This document shows positions 8,362 to 10,181 of a stretch of DNA of 10,181 nt, in pieces. The position numbers and the translations under genes were made by a program. The DNA is from Zancudomyces culisetae (Eukaryota; Kickxellomycota; Harpellomycetes; Harpellales; Legeriomycetaceae). The DNA lies in the NCBI GenBank assembly GCA_001969505.1, contig LSSK01000629.1, forward strand, positions 1 through 10,181, read 5' to 3'. The notes beneath the pieces are model-generated. The model had not been told where the DNA came from. It saw only the letters and a list, made by a program, of their open reading frames with translations, and ran no database searches. Position 1 is the stretch's first letter, and each line of letters starts with the position of its first letter.

Positions 8362-8502
8362 ATGTTGGCTAATCTAGAAATAGCTTTAGTTATGTCCGGT
8401 ATTAATGTCGGGATCAGAGAAGGTTCAGTTAAGCTAAATGTACGCTTTCATAGTGAGTGTAAGGTAGTACGCTCATTACCCAATAATGATAAATTATTAT
8501 AA
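8362..8502 (+). CDS. Short open frame, 46 aa, unrecognised
   Basis: This ATG-started frame encodes a compositionally balanced peptide (begins MLANLEIALVMSGINVGIRE, later VKLNVRFHSECKVVRSLPN) in a region otherwise full of stops. There is no family match I know. It is followed on the same strand by further short open segments in other frames (8536-8607, 8918-9043), so it may be a fragment of a decayed larger gene rather than a small functional one. Confidence 0.2.
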   Translation: MLANLEIALVMSGINVGIREGSVKLNVRFHSECKVVRSLPNNDKLL

Positions 8503-8524
8503 ACGTATTAGATAATACTTATAA

Positions 8525-8572
8525 ATTGCGCATAAAATGCGTTGAAAGCGCAATGGTTTCGACTGGAAAACC
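8525..8572 (+). repeat. Two adjacent short inverted repeats
   Basis: ATTGCGC at 8525-8531 pairs perfectly with GCGCAAT at 8548-8554. Immediately after it, GGTTT at 8555-8559 pairs with AAACC at 8568-8572. The two potential stem-loops abut with no gap and are richer in G+C than the surroundings. No known RNA family is recognised. Confidence 0.4.
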
Positions 8573-8801
8573 CTGGTCGCTATATTTCTGAAGTATCGAA
8601 TGGTTGATGTAAAAACTTAATAAATATAAAAACTAAAAATAGAAACTTGAATTTTATTTAAACTGCATCACACAACTTAGAAAAATGCCGATCAATGAAT
8701 GAGATTCAACATATCTACTTTAAACACATCAAAGGTCTACTTTGTGCATACTCCAGGCTTACAAAAGTGTGTAAAAAACACGCATTTATTGCTGTTGTAT
8801 A

Positions 8802-8817
8802 TGCACGTGTACGTGCA
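8802..8817. repeat. Inverted repeat TGCACGT-GT-ACGTGCA with an E-box
   Basis: A perfect 7-bp inverted repeat with a 2-nt centre. It contains CACGTG, the core bound by bHLH factors, and an overlapping ACGT copy. It could be a dimeric regulator site, but no gene start lies close by. Confidence 0.4.
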
Positions 8818-8917
8818 CAGCTAGCACCACATTATATTTTAAGCTATGTAGTATGAACTCGCTGGTTCAGATCTAGTGGTTTAGATTGGATTACCAACTA
8901 GATGAACTCGGAGATTC

Positions 8918-9043
8918 ATGATCGTTGTCAAAAAGAAGAAAGTTAAAAAAGAAGAAGCTCTCATTAACCGTATTGTGCTGTCCAGTTTGAAACAGTTTAG
9001 TCTTGCTAAGATTTATATCTTGATAAAAGATAGATTCAGCTAG
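8918..9043 (+). other. Short open segment with protein-like helical sequence
   Basis: A 41-codon plus-strand frame starts MIVVKKKKVKKEEALINRIV and continues with SLKQFSLAKIYILIKD before TAG. After the stop the same frame continues with PKLPPLCLLQYLEM. The pattern resembles a helix-turn-helix or winged-helix tail interrupted by a stop, but I cannot name a family. A 72-codon minus-strand frame (8891-9109) overlaps it and looks less protein-like. Confidence 0.25.
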
Positions 9044-9381
9044 CCTAAACTTCCGCCACTTTGCTTGCTGCAATACCTTGAGATGTGCTGAATAACGTGA
9101 TGCGTACATCTAGGGTCCATCTCAAGTATGAGGCTTTCTTGACCCTCTCTCCCACTTTTAAAAATAATAATTAAGCGTATAATTAATCAATATAAAGGTC
9201 ATAACGACGGTAAAGTTTGCTAATCGGGTATTGTACCCTTCTTATTTTGCCGTTTTAGAACCATAAATTTTGTTAGAAACTATTCTTAAAGGTCATATAA
9301 AACAAGACAGTGGTTTGCGGAAACTGACAATGTGGTCTTACACGTTTACTCTTGCTTTATTGGCCCATTTAGATAATATAA
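9044..9381. other. Non-coding stretch with an 11-bp direct repeat
   Basis: No supported gene. TAAAGGTCATA occurs at 9193-9203 and again at 9287-9297. Otherwise the DNA is AT-rich and stops are frequent in all frames. Confidence 0.4.
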
Positions 9382-9826
9382 TATAACCTACTCAATAGGA
9401 AAAGAACTGGCTTGATGCTATTTCAGGAACGCAAACGTAAAACAATTGAAGTTTTCGATTGGATTTACCGTTGGGCTGGAAATGGGTGTATTTGTGACCA
9501 ATTTCACAAGCTATGTGAGCAAAACGAACGTTGTTATTGAGTAAAGGTACTTGCATGTTACATAACCAAAACGTATTTATAACAACGCAGAGAATTTGAA
9601 AACCTATACATAAACTACCGAGGTTTGATTAATCGTGATAAATTGTTTGAAAAAACAAGCTGGTGACATCGATATTTGGGATTTAAGTGGAACACTATCC
9701 AAGGTCTTGAAGCAACAGGCAATAGTATGTAAACACACAAACGCAATTGGAAACAATGTGTTTATGGCAGTTTTGAGTATCGCATGTAGAGTAAAATTAT
9801 CATTTATAACATTTGTGGCTCAATAA
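9382..9826 (+). pseudogene. Possible decayed transposase (ISXO2/Merlin-like), weak call
   Basis: Two plus-strand open segments in different frames lie close together. The first (9382-9540) reads KRKTIEVFDWIYRWAGNG, which resembles the helical block after the zinc ribbon in ISXO2/Merlin transposases (a basic stretch, then IYxWA). The second (9635-9826) contains KHTNAIG, similar to the HTNxIE motif around the last catalytic acidic residue in that family, but with Gly where the Glu would be. The frame change, short spacing and missing Glu would mean a broken relic. No terminal inverted repeats were found. The similarity is by eye and could be chance. Confidence 0.22.
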
Positions 9827-10022
9827 ACTTTGAAGGTGAAATTATTGCTTATTCCTATCCTGTTTTAGCTATGTAAGATCAAGCCGAACGAATAAAAATA
9901 TCATTAACCCTGTTATTGAAGGATGATTGAGCTATACTATATCGAAGATTATGACATTCTTGAGCTTCTTTTAAGCCTCGACTATTAAATATTATTAAAC
10001 TTGCTCATCAGATTAAATATAT
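9827..10022. other. AT-rich spacer near the right edge
   Basis: No gene is supported. A 21-codon plus-strand frame at 9923-9988 (MIELYYIEDYDILELLLSLD) has an acidic, protein-like composition but no context. Confidence 0.4.
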
Positions 10023-10049
10023 GGGTATAAATAGTCTCATTTGATACCC
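10023..10049 (+). promoter_or_regulatory. TATAAATA box within an inverted repeat
   Basis: TATAAATA at 10026-10033 is a consensus TATA box on the plus strand. It lies in the left arm of an inverted repeat: GGGTATAAAT at 10023-10032 pairs with ATTTGATACCC at 10039-10049 with one bulged base. A second small inverted repeat, GACGT-AGC-ACGTC, lies at 10115-10127. It may mark the promoter of a gene beyond the right edge. Confidence 0.35.
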
Positions 10050-10181
10050 AGGTCTTTAGAAGTGGATATCAAGCAAAAGAAATCATAAAAAAAAACTACC
10101 AATCCCATTTCAACGACGTAGCACGTCTTATTGTGAGCTTGGTGTTTTGTAAGCTGACAGTATGGTATAAATCAGAAACAG

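Noticed and set aside
8561-8576. GACTGGAAAACCCTGG resembles the vector lacZ-alpha primer region
   Set aside because: It differs by a base from lacZ and the flanks do not match vector, so this is coincidence and not contamination.
8891-9109. 72-codon minus-strand frame
   Set aside because: Composition turns into poly-Phe/Ser runs, the frame is opened by chance near a stop-rich flank, and the plus strand gives a more protein-like reading.
1-10181. tRNA, rRNA, CRISPR array or bacterial operon
   Set aside because: No pol III box pairs with cloverleaf potential, no rRNA segments, no spaced direct repeats, and the splice signals are eukaryotic.

Overview
The window is eukaryotic nuclear DNA: AT-rich, with spliced protein genes and spacers rich in low-complexity tracts. 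Introns are short (69-113 nt in the two genes solved here), have GT...AG ends (often CTAG or TTAG acceptors), and some carry fungal-type TACTAAC branch sites. The gene content (dynactin p50, a WBP11-type splicing factor) together with small introns and the branch consensus suggests a fungus, probably an early-diverging lineage that keeps many introns. That placement is inference; nothing here fixes the species.

All confident genes lie on the minus strand. From right to left: (1) an intronless gene at 7825-6644 for an unrecognised 393-aa secreted or membrane-anchored Cys-rich protein, with tandem TATAAAA boxes upstream and an AATAAA downstream; (2) the last coding exon of a small split gene at 5960-5880, marked by TACTAAC, a pyrimidine tract and TTTTTAG; (3) an intron with perfect splice landmarks at 5423-5261, belonging to an unresolved small gene or to the 5' UTR of the next gene; (4) a seven-exon WBP11 homologue at 5105-3082 (488 aa predicted); (5) a seven-exon dynamitin/DCTN2 homologue at 2731-885 (417 aa predicted). 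Neither spliced gene can be read from unspliced open frames; the exon models were built by hand from splice sites, phase and family conservation.

The right quarter (about 7930-10181) has no convincing intact gene. It holds short plus-strand open segments in changing frames, several perfect inverted repeats, and a region (9382-9826) that may be a decayed transposase of ISXO2/Merlin type (weak call). The left edge (1-884) has two plus-strand GTAAGT donor-like sites but no solvable gene.

The genes do not form a pathway: dynactin (motor transport), WBP11 (pre-mRNA splicing) and a surface or secreted protein are simply co-oriented neighbours. The most unusual items are the orphan Cys-rich protein ending in four cysteines, an intron in WBP11 that can be read through in frame, and the small split gene.
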